A stretch of DNA of 55,315 nucleotides from Oscillospiraceae bacterium (GTDB taxonomy: Bacteria; Bacillota; Clostridia; Oscillospirales; Oscillospiraceae), in NCBI GenBank assembly GCA_009787995.1, contig WQSH01000002.1, positions 1-55,315 on the forward strand, read 5' to 3'. This document shows, piece after piece, positions 45,329-55,315 of this stretch. The position numbers and the translations under genes are program-made. The notes under the pieces were generated by a model, which searched no databases, had not been told where the DNA came from, and saw nothing but the letters and a program-made list of their open reading frames with translations. Numbering within the stretch: position 1 is the stretch's first letter; each line of letters begins with the position of its first letter.

Positions 45329-47251
45329 ATGGAACTGGATATATTGGGAATTCTTGGCAAGAAAACGCAGCATCGCAGGCTTTTTTTGATGCTTGCGGAC
45401 TTTTTGCTGATATCGATGAGCTACCTTGGGTCTTGGGTCGTATTGATGCGCAGGATTGAGCTTGCGGATTATTTTTTGACCTTGTTGCTCAGCGGGGTCA
45501 GCTTTATTGTCGTATTCCTTGCGGTTTTCTTCTTCTTTGGCATGTACGGCAGCCTATGGCGTTACGCCGAGGCGTACGAATTTATTAAATGCCTGCTGGC
45601 GACATTGGCGGCAGCAGGGGTATTTGTTGCGCTGACTTGGCTCTGGTTACAGCCGCCCATCGTCTCTGCGAGGGTTCCCATCACGGTGTATTTCCTATCG
45701 TCGATGATGGCGGGGATAAGCACGCTTTTTTTGCGTATGGCCTACAGGGCCTACCGCACGACACGGATTGGGCGCAAAACGTCCGCCGATATGAAAAAAA
45801 TCATGGTTGTGGGCGCAGGCGAGACTGGCAACGCTGTCTTGCTTGACCTCTACCGCGAGCCTAAGCGCCGCTTCGAGGTTATCTGCTTTGTGGACGACGA
45901 TGTAAACAAGATCGGCAGGCGGGTACAACGCATCAAAGTTGAGGGGACGACGGAGGATATTCCCAAGCTGGTGGACAGGCATGGCATCGACGTGATAATA
46001 TTTGCCATACCATCGGCGTCAAGCGTGAACAAGAGCAGGATTACCAATATTTGCGCAAAAACTAAATGCCAGATTAAAAAGGTCCCGGATTTGTATTCGC
46101 TGGTGACGGACGCCACCTCAATTGTGGCGCAGATGACCGACGTGAGCATCGACGATTTGCTGGGGCGGGACACTGTGGATGTCGGCGCGCATAAGTCGGA
46201 TTATCTAAAAGACAAGGTAGTCCTGATAACGGGCGCAGGCGGATCTATTGGCTCAGAGCTTTGCAGACAGGTCATGCTGCAGCAGCCAAAGTGCTTGGTC
46301 ATGGTTGATATCAGCGAGAACAATCTTTATGAAATCCAGCAGGAGTTGCACAGCGGGCTCGGAAGGCACAGGGGCACTGCACTTATTGCCGAAGTCGCCT
46401 CAGTCCGGGACGAGAGCAAAATGGATTTGATTTTCGAACGGCATGCTCCTGCGGTGGTGTACCATGCTGCTGCGCATAAGCATGTGCCGCTGATGGAGTC
46501 CGCTCCCGAAGAGGCGGTAAAAAACAATGTTTTCGGCACATTGAATGTCGCCCGGTGCGCCGACAGGCACCAGGTTGGGCGGTTTGTTATGATTTCTACA
46601 GACAAGGCGGTCAACCCCATCAATGTGATGGGGGCTACCAAGCGAATCTGCGAGATGATTATTCAGTCAATGGCGAAGATGAGCCATACCGAGTTTGTGG
46701 CTGTGCGCTTTGGGAATGTCCTTGGTTCAAATGGCTCGGTAATCCCACTGTTCAAGAGCCAAATCATAGCCGGGGGGCCGGTGACAGTGACGCATCCGGA
46801 CATTATCCGATATTTTATGACAATATCCGAGGCTGTAAGCCTTGTGCTGGTCGCAGGGGAGATGGCAAAGGGCGGCGAGATTTTCGTGCTTGACATGGGC
46901 GAGCCGGTAAAAATCCTCGAACTTGCGGAGTCGCTAATCCGCCTGTCGGGCTATGAGCCGTACAGGGACATAGGCATTAAGTTCGTCGGACTGCGCCCGG
47001 GCGAAAAGCTGTTTGAGGAGCTTCTGATGGATGAGGAGGGGCTGAACAAAACTGAAAACCAAAAAGTTTTCATAGGCTCACCGATTGAAATTGCGCCGGA
47101 GCAGCTGTTCAAGGAGCTGCACTCCCTGAGGCAGCTTGCGGAAAACAACGATTCAGAGGAAATACTAAAAACCCTGCACAAGCTGGTGCCGGAATATGGG
47201 GAGATGGAGAATGTGTCGGTTTTGGAGAAAATTAGAGGAATTAAGAATTAA
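45329..47251 (+). CDS. membrane-anchored nucleoside-diphosphate-sugar epimerase/dehydratase (PglF/WbpM/CapD-like)
   Basis: N-terminal TM segments; VVLITGAGGSIGSELCRQV; VVYHAAAHKHVPLMESAPEEAVKNNVFGT; FVMISTDKAVNPINVMGATKR. Confidence 0.95.
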   Translation: MELDILGILGKKTQHRRLFLMLADFLLISMSYLGSWVVLMRRIELADYFLTLLLSGVSFIVVFLAVFFFFGMYGSLWRYAEAYEFIKCLLATLAAAGVFVALTWLWLQPPIVSARVPITVYFLSSMMAGISTLFLRMAYRAYRTTRIGRKTSADMKKIMVVGAGETGNAVLLDLYREPKRRFEVICFVDDDVNKIGRRVQRIKVEGTTEDIPKLVDRHGIDVIIFAIPSASSVNKSRITNICAKTKCQIKKVPDLYSLVTDATSIVAQMTDVSIDDLLGRDTVDVGAHKSDYLKDKVVLITGAGGSIGSELCRQVMLQQPKCLVMVDISENNLYEIQQELHSGLGRHRGTALIAEVASVRDESKMDLIFERHAPAVVYHAAAHKHVPLMESAPEEAVKNNVFGTLNVARCADRHQVGRFVMISTDKAVNPINVMGATKRICEMIIQSMAKMSHTEFVAVRFGNVLGSNGSVIPLFKSQIIAGGPVTVTHPDIIRYFMTISEAVSLVLVAGEMAKGGEIFVLDMGEPVKILELAESLIRLSGYEPYRDIGIKFVGLRPGEKLFEELLMDEEGLNKTENQKVFIGSPIEIAPEQLFKELHSLRQLAENNDSEEILKTLHKLVPEYGEMENVSVLEKIRGIKN

Positions 47252-47299
47252 TGTTCAGGGTTTCTCAATGCCGGGGACTATGCAAGAACCCGAAATTAA

Positions 47300-47332
47300 A
47301 ACATCCGGCTGACGCTCTGCCAGCCGGATGTT
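47300..47332. terminator. bidirectional terminator hairpin between convergent genes
   Basis: AACATCCGGCTG acgctctgc CAGCCGGATGTT. Confidence 0.8.
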
Positions 47333-47346
47333 AGTTTATTAGCGCA

Positions 47347-49776
47347 CTATGACATAGCGGTTATGAACCTGTGCAGCATAGTTGCGGTCTGCGCTCTTGT
47401 TGCGTTTTCCAGTGGAGCGAACCTTCTGTTGCCCGCCGCATCTGTTATACCCGCTATTATGCCGGTTTCCACAGCCTGGCGCACAGCCGACCTTGCGTAA
47501 CCCGCTATGGTATGCTCATCGGCGAAAGGCTGATAGACGTTGACGACAGGCAAGTTGGCGCCGGCGAAGTTCAGATAGCGCATGAGAATCACAGCCATGT
47601 CCTGGCGGGTGATGCTGGCATTAGGGTTGAACCTGCCGTCCCCTAGGCCTGCGACTATGTCGTTCTCAGCTGCCCAAAGCACTGCCTGCGTGAAGAACTG
47701 CCCGGCAGGCACATCAGTAAAGGGATTGCCCGTGCCGGTGGGCGCAGGGAGGCCTTCGCGGCGGTGCAGAATCGTTACCAGCATACCGCGGCTGAGGTTC
47801 ATATTCGGGCTGAAAACCATAGGATTTGTGTCGGTAGCGCCCATGAGGTTGTTCCCGAAGGCGAACATGACGCTGCTAAAGAACCAGTGATCTGAACGCA
47901 CGTCCGCAAATGGGTTTGTGACCGGCGGCGGCGGTGGAGGAGGCGGTGGTGGTGGCGGCGGCGGAGGAGGCGCTGCTTGTGTTGTTCCGACTACAAACAG
48001 AGATGGGGCAGTTGTCGGAGCAAAAGCAACGGTGCGGGCAGCGGCGCTGTAAGTGCTGTCAATAGTCTCGAGCGTGCCATCTGTAAGCAGGCGGCGAACG
48101 ACAGCCGGAAGGGCGCCGGTATACGGCACTGTGATTGTCGCTTGACCATAAAAGGTTGTGATTGTATTTGCGCCGGTGGCGAGCGTGAAATTGTATACGG
48201 TGTCGGCTGTGGCCAGCGCTTGCTGCTGCACTGTAGACAGAGAAGCGCGTCCCATAACATGCATCCCTATGGAAACAGTTGCACCGGCTGTTGCTTGGGT
48301 CACCAGTGAGGCAACGGCGACATGGTTGAAAGTGACGATGCCTTGGTCTAGTCTGAACTCAAGGCCTAGGCTTGCGTTTGCAAACTGCTCCAATGCGGTC
48401 CTTGTAAGTATCACATTTGTCACATTGCTTAGGCGAGTGAGGTCAAAATTAACTACTCCGCCCGTTGTGGCGTTGCGTATTTCAGTGATTTTTTCAGTGG
48501 GCAGCTCAAGGGTGACATTACCTGCCGTTTGAGTATGAAGAACTGCTACATTCCCTTGATTGCCGGAAACTACGCCATCGCCGGGTTCAAAAACTGCCCT
48601 GATTGAAACATTTGTCACATTTGTCACAGGCATTTGGAATATGGTGTTTGCAGCATTAGGATTGACTATTGTGACATTGCCGGAGACGACCTCCCAACGA
48701 ACGAACCGATTGCTCCCCGTTGGGTTGGCTCGAAGCTCCACCCAAGCGCCCGGCACAACTACTGAGGTGGGAGTTGAGACCGTGCCCCACGCAGTTTCAT
48801 TGCTGGTTAGGGTAACTTGATAGCCCGTGTCAAAGACAGCCCTTACTGACACAGGGGTAGAAGGCATTGTAAACCACACTGTATTTGCCGCTATATTCAC
48901 TGTTCCGGGTATACTCGAGTTAAGCTCAACGTTGCCCGACAAAATTTCCCAGCGGATGAAGTTGGCTCCGGGGGTCGGGGTCGCAGTCAAGGTTACAAAC
49001 GTGCCCGGCAGCGCAGACGTGGGGGTAGCGGACACAGTCCCTGCGCCGACTGCGCTGACTGAAACTGGAAATGTCTGGGTCGCCGGAGAAAATATTATGG
49101 GATTACTAAAAGAGGACCTCGTGAAGTCGAGCGTATTGACTGCCCTGATGGTAATTGTATGCCAGTGTCCTACTGCCGGTGCAGGCAGGTTAAGCCTAGC
49201 CAAATCGAAAGATTGGGATGTGCTTGGCTCCCAAGCCCTGAATTCGTTGTTAACGTAAATCCTATAGGCGCTTCCCACCGGAAGCGGAAAGAGCGGTTGC
49301 CAGCTAAGCATAGTGCCTGCTATGGGGTTTAGCTGTATCGGGATGGCCATGGTTTCCCGGGGCTCCACCGGAAAGCTGACCTCCCCTTGTATCGGTTGGT
49401 TGGTGGTGTTGTCGATGGCAACAGCAAACACATTCAAAAGAGTCGATTGTGTCATGGTTTGATGCAATGAGTTGGAAGTAAGCTCCGTTAGGGGTATTAC
49501 GAAGAGGCCCATGGGACCCACTGTTCGCCCCTGAGAAGACCACAGCGTCGTGAAGCCATAGGGCTGGCCGATTATGTCGCTTCGGATTTCGTATCTGACG
49601 TTTTGGTCGAACAGGGTTGGGTTGGGGGTCAAAGTAAAAAACCCATTATCGAACGCTAGGGTGGTTGCAGCGCTCGCTTCCGCTTGGGGTAAGGGCGCAA
49701 AAGCGAAAAGCGAGAACATCATGACAAGGCACAGCAGAAATGCAGGTACCCTTTTGCTAAGATTTCCTTTTGTCAT
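47347..49776 (-). CDS. SLH-domain surface protein with bacterial-repeat domains and poly-Pro linker
   Basis: Signal peptide; GTVSATPTSALPGTFVTLTATPTPGANFIRWE repeats; 16 consecutive Pro; three SLH motifs at the C-terminus. Confidence 0.92.
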   Translation of the reverse strand: MTKGNLSKRVPAFLLCLVMMFSLFAFAPLPQAEASAATTLAFDNGFFTLTPNPTLFDQNVRYEIRSDIIGQPYGFTTLWSSQGRTVGPMGLFVIPLTELTSNSLHQTMTQSTLLNVFAVAIDNTTNQPIQGEVSFPVEPRETMAIPIQLNPIAGTMLSWQPLFPLPVGSAYRIYVNNEFRAWEPSTSQSFDLARLNLPAPAVGHWHTITIRAVNTLDFTRSSFSNPIIFSPATQTFPVSVSAVGAGTVSATPTSALPGTFVTLTATPTPGANFIRWEILSGNVELNSSIPGTVNIAANTVWFTMPSTPVSVRAVFDTGYQVTLTSNETAWGTVSTPTSVVVPGAWVELRANPTGSNRFVRWEVVSGNVTIVNPNAANTIFQMPVTNVTNVSIRAVFEPGDGVVSGNQGNVAVLHTQTAGNVTLELPTEKITEIRNATTGGVVNFDLTRLSNVTNVILTRTALEQFANASLGLEFRLDQGIVTFNHVAVASLVTQATAGATVSIGMHVMGRASLSTVQQQALATADTVYNFTLATGANTITTFYGQATITVPYTGALPAVVRRLLTDGTLETIDSTYSAAARTVAFAPTTAPSLFVVGTTQAAPPPPPPPPPPPPPPPPVTNPFADVRSDHWFFSSVMFAFGNNLMGATDTNPMVFSPNMNLSRGMLVTILHRREGLPAPTGTGNPFTDVPAGQFFTQAVLWAAENDIVAGLGDGRFNPNASITRQDMAVILMRYLNFAGANLPVVNVYQPFADEHTIAGYARSAVRQAVETGIIAGITDAAGNRRFAPLENATRAQTATMLHRFITAMS

Positions 49777-50005
49777 ATTAATTATTTCCTCCTAAAATAT
49801 AGCTTTTGGAATCCACGTATTCCAAGCCGAGTCTGTTACACCTGTCCAGTATTCCCTTGACAGTCTAATATGTCCAGCTGCTCTTGTCAACTAAATGTAG
49901 TGAAAAAAATGTACAAACGTCATATAAAATGTGCTATTATGTCTTTGTCATTGTGCCTGAGAAGCCAATTTTCGGCAGCGTCAGGCAGGAGGGGGGGCAT
50001 CAGAG

Positions 50006-50881
50006 ATGATTCACACAATCCAAAATGAGCTTTTGAAAGTTTCGGCGAGCGACTTTGGGGCAGAGCTGAATTCAATTGTTTCTGGCGGAATGGAATATCT
50101 ATGGCAGGGAGATGCTGGCCATTGGCAGGGGCGAGCGCCAATCCTATTCCCGATTGTCGGCAAATTAAAAGGCGGCGCCATGCTGTATGATGGGAACAAG
50201 TATATTATGAAAAACCACGGCATCTGCAGGGATGCTACATTTGTCTTGGCGGACAAAGCCGACGACTCGCTCACCTTCTCGCTGCGCAGCAGCGAGGAAA
50301 CAAAGAAGGTCTATCCGTTTGATTTTGAGTTGCTGGTCACATACAAGCTGGAAGGGCAGGCGCTGTCGACCACTCTCCGGGTGACAAACAGGTATGCAAT
50401 GGATATATTTTTCTCCATAGGCGGGCATCCGGCGTTTAATTGCCCGCTGACCCCGGGAGAAGCCTTTGAGGACTACGAAATCGTGCTCAACGAAAAAGAG
50501 ATTCAAGGCAACCGCCTGCTCAATCAAGATGGGCTTATTTCAAACAAAACTGCGCCCTTTTTCAATGATTCCAGCATAATACCAATGGATTACGGCCATT
50601 TCCACAGGCATGGGACGTTGGTGTTTAAAAACTTAAATTCAACCGAGGCGACATTGCGCTCAAAGAGGTCAGGAATAGGTGTGACCTTAGGCTTTGAAGG
50701 ATTCCAATACTTCGCTGTCTGGACAAAGCAAAATGCGCCATTTATATGCCTGGAGCCATGGCAGGGCATTTGCGATTCGTCTTTCTACAATGGAAATTTC
50801 AGAGGGAAAACAGGAACGGTGCAGCTGCAGCCAAATGCGGCCTACGAATGCAAGTTTACGATTACGCCGAAGCAACATTAA
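50006..50881 (+). CDS. aldose 1-epimerase (mutarotase) family protein, LacX-like
   Basis: GAELNSIVSGGMEYLWQGDAGHWQGRAPILFPIVGKLKGG...FFSIGGHPAFNCPL. Confidence 0.88.
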   Translation: MIHTIQNELLKVSASDFGAELNSIVSGGMEYLWQGDAGHWQGRAPILFPIVGKLKGGAMLYDGNKYIMKNHGICRDATFVLADKADDSLTFSLRSSEETKKVYPFDFELLVTYKLEGQALSTTLRVTNRYAMDIFFSIGGHPAFNCPLTPGEAFEDYEIVLNEKEIQGNRLLNQDGLISNKTAPFFNDSSIIPMDYGHFHRHGTLVFKNLNSTEATLRSKRSGIGVTLGFEGFQYFAVWTKQNAPFICLEPWQGICDSSFYNGNFRGKTGTVQLQPNAAYECKFTITPKQH

Positions 50882-52179
50882 ACGATGATATTCAGCTTCC
50901 TTGCCTCGTGCGTCAGCTCGTCTCTGAAGTTTGGGTGCGCTATCGCTATCAACGCTTTTGCGCGCTGATATACCGACTTGCCTCTCAGTTTCGCTATGCC
51001 GTATTCGGTTACTACGTGATCTACGTCGTTTTTGCTGGTGGTTACGAAAGCCCCTGACTTCAAAACCGGGGAGATTCTGCTGATTTTTCCGCCGCTTGCA
51101 GTGGACGTGAAGGCTATGAAGCTCTTGCCGCCGCTTGACTGCACTGCGCCCCTGACGAAATCAACTTGGCCGCCCGTGCCTGAGATATGGCGAGAGCCGA
51201 TGGATTCGGCACAGACTTGCCCCATGAAATCCACCTCTACGGCGGCGTTTATAGACATCATGCTCTGGTTTCTGGCGATAACTGCCGGGTCATTTACATA
51301 ATCAACCGGGTGCATCTCTATGCTGGGGTTGTCGTCGACGAAGTCATAGAGTTTCTTTGAGCCAAAGACGAAGGTAGCGACCGAACGCCCATCGTGGATG
51401 GACTTGCGGCTATTGTCGGCAGCGCCGCACTCTAGCAGATTCATCATGGTGTCGGTGAATAGCTCGGTGTGGATGCCAAGGTTGCGTTTTTCCTTTAAAA
51501 GCCTGCCCACAGCGCCCGGGATATTACCTATCCCAAGCTGAATCGTCGACCCATTCGGTATCTCGTCGGCAATAATCCTGCCAATGGCCGTGCCGATTTC
51601 GTCCTCCTTGTCGGGCGCACTTGTGGCGAGGGGTATGTGGTTTTCACATAGGGCCGTGACCTGCGAGATGTGGATGAAGGATGTGTATGCCGAGCGGGGC
51701 ATGTTTTCATTGACCTCAAGGAAAATATGTTTTGCCTTGCGTGACAATGCGAAGCTGCATGCGGCGTTGCAAGTACTGAAATAGCCATGTTTGTCCATGG
51801 GAGACGCAACTGCGCAGTATGCATCTATATCAACGAAGTCCCGAAAGAGCGAGGGTGCGTCGCGAAAATAATTTGGCATGACGTCGGCGTGGCCACTATT
51901 GATGGCTTTGCGCCCTTCGACCCCAGTAAACCATGAGATGCCCCTTATTTTTCCGCTCAAATCATTTTCAAAGCAGGGCATGGTGCTGACGTCAAGGAAG
52001 TTTTGCATAGTTACATTTGAAATCTCGCCGTTTCGCGCGCGTGCGCCAATAGCGTCGTACATCGCAAATGGAATCGATATGCCTATGTCCGAGCAGAAAT
52101 TCCAGCCGGACTCTGCCAGGCTTGCAAGCTGCCCAATGGTCATGAGTTTTTTTTGATATAGTTCGTTGAATCTGTTCAT
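50878..52179 (-). CDS. acetyl-CoA hydrolase/CoA-transferase family protein
   Basis: IADEIPNGSTIQLGIGNIPGAVGRLL...LGIHTELFTDTMMNLLECGAADN...GSRHISGTGGQVDFVRGA. Confidence 0.93.
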   Translation of the reverse strand: MNRFNELYQKKLMTIGQLASLAESGWNFCSDIGISIPFAMYDAIGARARNGEISNVTMQNFLDVSTMPCFENDLSGKIRGISWFTGVEGRKAINSGHADVMPNYFRDAPSLFRDFVDIDAYCAVASPMDKHGYFSTCNAACSFALSRKAKHIFLEVNENMPRSAYTSFIHISQVTALCENHIPLATSAPDKEDEIGTAIGRIIADEIPNGSTIQLGIGNIPGAVGRLLKEKRNLGIHTELFTDTMMNLLECGAADNSRKSIHDGRSVATFVFGSKKLYDFVDDNPSIEMHPVDYVNDPAVIARNQSMMSINAAVEVDFMGQVCAESIGSRHISGTGGQVDFVRGAVQSSGGKSFIAFTSTASGGKISRISPVLKSGAFVTTSKNDVDHVVTEYGIAKLRGKSVYQRAKALIAIAHPNFRDELTHEARKLNIIV

Positions 52180-52281
52180 AAATGATGACCCTCCGGTGGC
52201 GTTTTTGTAGGAATTAACTAATCTTTTATCATAATATCATCGTTATGCGCATGGGTCAAGAGATTCGGCGGGCGAAAAAAC

Positions 52282-52311
52282 TTGACAAATGAATATGTTC
52301 TTAGGTACAGT
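52282..52311 (+). promoter_or_regulatory. sigma-A promoter for trpBA
   Basis: TTGACA-N18-TACAGT. Confidence 0.6.
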
Positions 52312-52344
52312 TCTTATTTGTTACAACATAAAAAGGAGTGGAGC

Positions 52345-53532
52345 ATGATGCCAGATGGTAGATTTGGAATCCATGGGGGCAAGTATATCCCTGAAACGCT
52401 TATGCGGGCGACGTTAGAGCTGGAAAAGGCATATAAGCGATGGCATCGGGACGCCGAGTTCATAGCAGAGCTGGACAGTTTGCTAAATCAGTACGCAGGC
52501 AGGCCCTCGCGTATGTATTTTGCGGAAAGAATGACTGCCGACTTAGGTGGGGCCAGGGTTTACCTCAAGCGCGAGGACTTAAACCATACCGGATCCCACA
52601 AGATAAACAATGTGCTCGGGCAGGTGTTATTGGCGAAAAAGATGGGAAAGTCCCGCATAATCGCCGAGACCGGGGCGGGACAGCATGGGGTTGCCACAGC
52701 GACAGCCGCAGCCCTGATGGGTATGGAGTGCGAGGTGTTCATGGGCAAGGAGGACACCGAGCGGCAAGCGCTAAATGTCTATCGCATGGAGCTTCTTGGC
52801 ACAAAAGTTCACGCTGTTGCATCGGGGACCGCAACGCTAAAAGACGCTGTCAGCGCAACGCTCCGGGAGTGGGCGGCGAGGTCGGAGGACACACATTACT
52901 GTTTAGGCTCTGTTATGGGGCCGCACCCGTTTCCCACTATCGTGCGAGACTTTCAGGCAGTCATTGGTAGAGAAATAAAAAAACAGATGGCGGATGAACT
53001 TGGCAGGCTGCCCGACGCAGTGGTCGCCTGTGTTGGTGGGGGCAGCAATGCGATTGGGACATTTTATGACTTTATCGGGGACGAAAATGTGGAGCTTATT
53101 GGATGTGAGGCGGCTGGGCTTGGGGTAGATACGCCAGAAAATGCGGCGACCATCGCAACAGGCACAGTCGGCGTATTCCACGGTATGAAGTCATATTTCT
53201 GCCAAGACGAATTTGGGCAGATTGCCCCAGTGCACTCCATATCGGCAGGGCTGGACTATCCCGGCATAGGACCCGAGCATGCGAGCCTGCATGATATCGG
53301 CAGGGCTCGCTATGTTGCGGTAACTGACGATGAAGCGGTAGGCGCTTTTGAGTATTTGGCTAGAACCGAGGGGATTATCCCCGCAATAGAAAGCGCGCAT
53401 GCTTTGGCATATGTAAGGCAGTATGCAAAAGCGCTGGGCGCGGGCAAGGCGATAGTCGTCACGCTTTCCGGGCGGGGCGACAAGGATGTGGCGGCAATCG
53501 CCAGATACAAGGGGGTGGATGTAAGTGAGTAA
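52345..53532 (+). CDS. trpB: tryptophan synthase beta chain
   Basis: [18 protein letters not shown]...[33 protein letters not shown] after AAAGGAGTGG. Confidence 0.97.
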   Translation: MMPDGRFGIHGGKYIPETLMRATLELEKAYKRWHRDAEFIAELDSLLNQYAGRPSRMYFAERMTADLGGARVYLKREDLNHTGSHKINNVLGQVLLAKKMGKSRIIAETGAGQHGVATATAAALMGMECEVFMGKEDTERQALNVYRMELLGTKVHAVASGTATLKDAVSATLREWAARSEDTHYCLGSVMGPHPFPTIVRDFQAVIGREIKKQMADELGRLPDAVVACVGGGSNAIGTFYDFIGDENVELIGCEAAGLGVDTPENAATIATGTVGVFHGMKSYFCQDEFGQIAPVHSISAGLDYPGIGPEHASLHDIGRARYVAVTDDEAVGAFEYLARTEGIIPAIESAHALAYVRQYAKALGAGKAIVVTLSGRGDKDVAAIARYKGVDVSE

Positions 53533-54292
53533 AATTGCACAGGCGTTTTCCGATGGAAAGGCCTTTATACCATTTGTTACCGGAGGGGATCCGGACATTG
53601 AAACAACGGTAAACTTGCTCTTTGCGCTGCAAGATGCGGGTGCGAATGCCATCGAAATCGGGATTCCCTTTTCTGACCCTGTGGCTGAGGGGCCGGTAAT
53701 TGAGGCTGCAAGCGGGAGGGCGCTGTCGAATGGCTGTACCGTGGACAAGCTATTTGACATGGTGGGGCGCATTCGCGAAGAGATTATGGTTCCGATTTTA
53801 TTCATGACTTATTACAACCCTATCTTTTCGTATGGAACAGACAGGTTCCTGGCAAGGTGCGCACAAGCGGGGCTTGACGGGCTGATAGTGCCGGATTTGC
53901 CTTATGAAGAGCGTGAAGAGCTATACCAGCCGTGCCGCTCGCATGATTTGGAGCTAATCTCGTTAATAGCGCCCACTACGGGAGAGCGAATTGATGAAAT
54001 AGCAAGAAATTCCAGTGGTTTCCTGTATTGCGTATCCTCACTCGGAGTGACTGGGATGCGCAGCGTGATTGATGATAGCGCAAAAAAAATGATTGCCCAG
54101 GTAAGGGCGGTCAGCGACATTCCCTGTGCAGTAGGCTTTGGCATTTCAACGCCGCAGCAGGCGAAAGAAATGGTTAAGTTCGCAGACGGAGTAATTGTGG
54201 GCAGCGCCATAGTGAAAATAGTGGCAGAGCACGGCAAAGGTTGCGTAAAGCCTGTATTCCAGCTTGCAAGGAGCATAAAGGAAGTTCTGTAG
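53525..54292 (+). CDS. trpA: tryptophan synthase alpha chain
   Basis: [50 protein letters not shown]; overlaps trpB. Confidence 0.97.
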   Translation: MSKIAQAFSDGKAFIPFVTGGDPDIETTVNLLFALQDAGANAIEIGIPFSDPVAEGPVIEAASGRALSNGCTVDKLFDMVGRIREEIMVPILFMTYYNPIFSYGTDRFLARCAQAGLDGLIVPDLPYEEREELYQPCRSHDLELISLIAPTTGERIDEIARNSSGFLYCVSSLGVTGMRSVIDDSAKKMIAQVRAVSDIPCAVGFGISTPQQAKEMVKFADGVIVGSAIVKIVAEHGKGCVKPVFQLARSIKEVL

Positions 54293-54326
54293 CCTGCCGG
54301 GGGGACTCTTGCGTGCCGGGAGCCGC

Positions 54327-55315
54327 TCACAATGATGGCGTTTTTTTTGCAGGGAAGCCGACCCCTAAGCCGCTGTCTGGCACTGGGGTCATCTGTATGT
54401 TGGCGGAAAACTGCCAATATGCGCACTCGCCTATTGTTGCGCATTTTGCGCATGTTTGCGGGTTGTCGATGGGCGTGAATGCGTATATGTTGCCTTTTGC
54501 GTAAATCTGAAAATTGTCGTTTGGGTCAAAAGGCACTGCGGGGACGGTGTCTATAGGGAAGTCAAGCTGTACTTTTTTGCCGGAAAGCTCACCCTCGAAA
54601 AGCCAGCCGTCCTTGTCGAGGGTGATTTTGCCTTGCCCGCAAGGCTCAATCCCCTTGCCAGGACTCAGGTGCATGCTCACGGCGACGTCTATTTCAATGA
54701 ATTTCGCATCGTCCTTGAGTCGCCGCTTTTCGTACAGGGCTTGCTTTTTGTGCCAAGTGTGCACAGTCTCAGGTGCAACGCTGCCTGCTGCCGGAGTGAG
54801 CCTGGAGTGGCGGTCCATCGTTGCTGAATTGCCGCAGGCCGTGCACCGAATGGTGTTGCCTTTTGTTTCGAGAGCAAATTCCTGCTCGCATTTAGGGCAA
54901 TAATAAAGTATGTTTTCGAGTCCTTCAAGAAGATTTTTTTCTCTGAGCACACGTAACGGCATGGGGGCAGAAGCTGTATCGGCGCCGCTTAGCCTGCTGT
55001 CAATGCGGAAGTTAATTTCATCGACGGACAGCGACTGGGTATCTTCCTTAGTAAGCAGGGTGGTCAGGGTCGCCTTCTGCCGCCCCCATTTAATGCCTTT
55101 GCGCCAAAAGGGCATAGAGGCATAAGCGCCTTCGATATGGCAGGCCACGACCGGGACGCCCAGTTTTTTTATCAGCTTTCCGGTGGCCTTGTGCATGCCC
55201 ATGTAGCCGCCGCCGGTTGTACAGCGCCCTTCAGGGAACAGGAGCAGTTTGCCGCCCCGGTTGGTGACGGACATTATGTTCATTATTGATTTTGGGTCTG
55301 GGGCGAACAGCGTTT
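54327..55315 (-). CDS. PlsC-type acyltransferase with zinc ribbon, truncated by window edge
   Basis: GGKLLLFPEGRCTTGGGYMGMHKATGKLIKKLGVPVVACHIEGAY; YYCPKCEQEFALETKGNTIRCTACG. Confidence 0.75.
   Translation of the reverse strand, partial: TLFAPDPKSIMNIMSVTNRGGKLLLFPEGRCTTGGGYMGMHKATGKLIKKLGVPVVACHIEGAYASMPFWRKGIKWGRQKATLTTLLTKEDTQSLSVDEINFRIDSRLSGADTASAPMPLRVLREKNLLEGLENILYYCPKCEQEFALETKGNTIRCTACGNSATMDRHSRLTPAAGSVAPETVHTWHKKQALYEKRRLKDDAKFIEIDVAVSMHLSPGKGIEPCGQGKITLDKDGWLFEGELSGKKVQLDFPIDTVPAVPFDPNDNFQIYAKGNIYAFTPIDNPQTCAKCATIGECAYWQFSANIQMTPVPDSGLGVGFPAKKTPSL

Noticed and set aside
47915-47975. GGC/GGT/GGA repeat tract as a microsatellite or CRISPR-like repeat
   Set aside because: Explained by a poly-proline linker on the minus strand; no spacer structure. 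No CRISPR array was seen anywhere in the window.
50878-50881. Four-base overlap of convergent mutarotase and CoA-transferase stops
   Set aside because: Compact convergent stops sharing TTAA are common; no further signal.

Overview
Window from a Firmicutes/Clostridia-like chromosome (inferred from gene content). From left to right: two tandem flagellin genes followed by a TPR-glycosyltransferase and a SAM methyltransferase; smpB, a cyclophilin-type PPIase and the tmRNA gene ssrA; a ~12.5-kb island at the 3' end of ssrA (14-bp direct repeats at 7084-7097 and 19620-19633) carrying a large serine recombinase, an XRE regulator, a MobC-like gene, a broken RepA-like ATPase, a frameshifted giant SLH surface protein, a membrane protein and an AlbA_2-type ATP-binding protein; a response regulator/kinase/ABC transporter locus with a phased direct-repeat array; a small accessory patch; a large exopolysaccharide locus (sugar transferase, two inverted-paralogous O-antigen-ligase-like proteins, flippase ABC, UDP-L-FucNAc pathway, several glycosyltransferases, embedded HicAB); an SLH protein; mutarotase, CoA-transferase, trpBA and a truncated acyltransferase. 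The most interesting signal is the ssrA island. The recombinase reading frame runs antisense into ssrA, so its C-terminus is encoded by host DNA when integrated, and excision is predicted to replace it with a different tail. A strong terminator-like hairpin lies inside the recombinase C-terminal codons directly after ssrA, while the apparent original ssrA terminator sits 12.5 kb away beyond attR. No searches were run; family calls come from reading the supplied translations.
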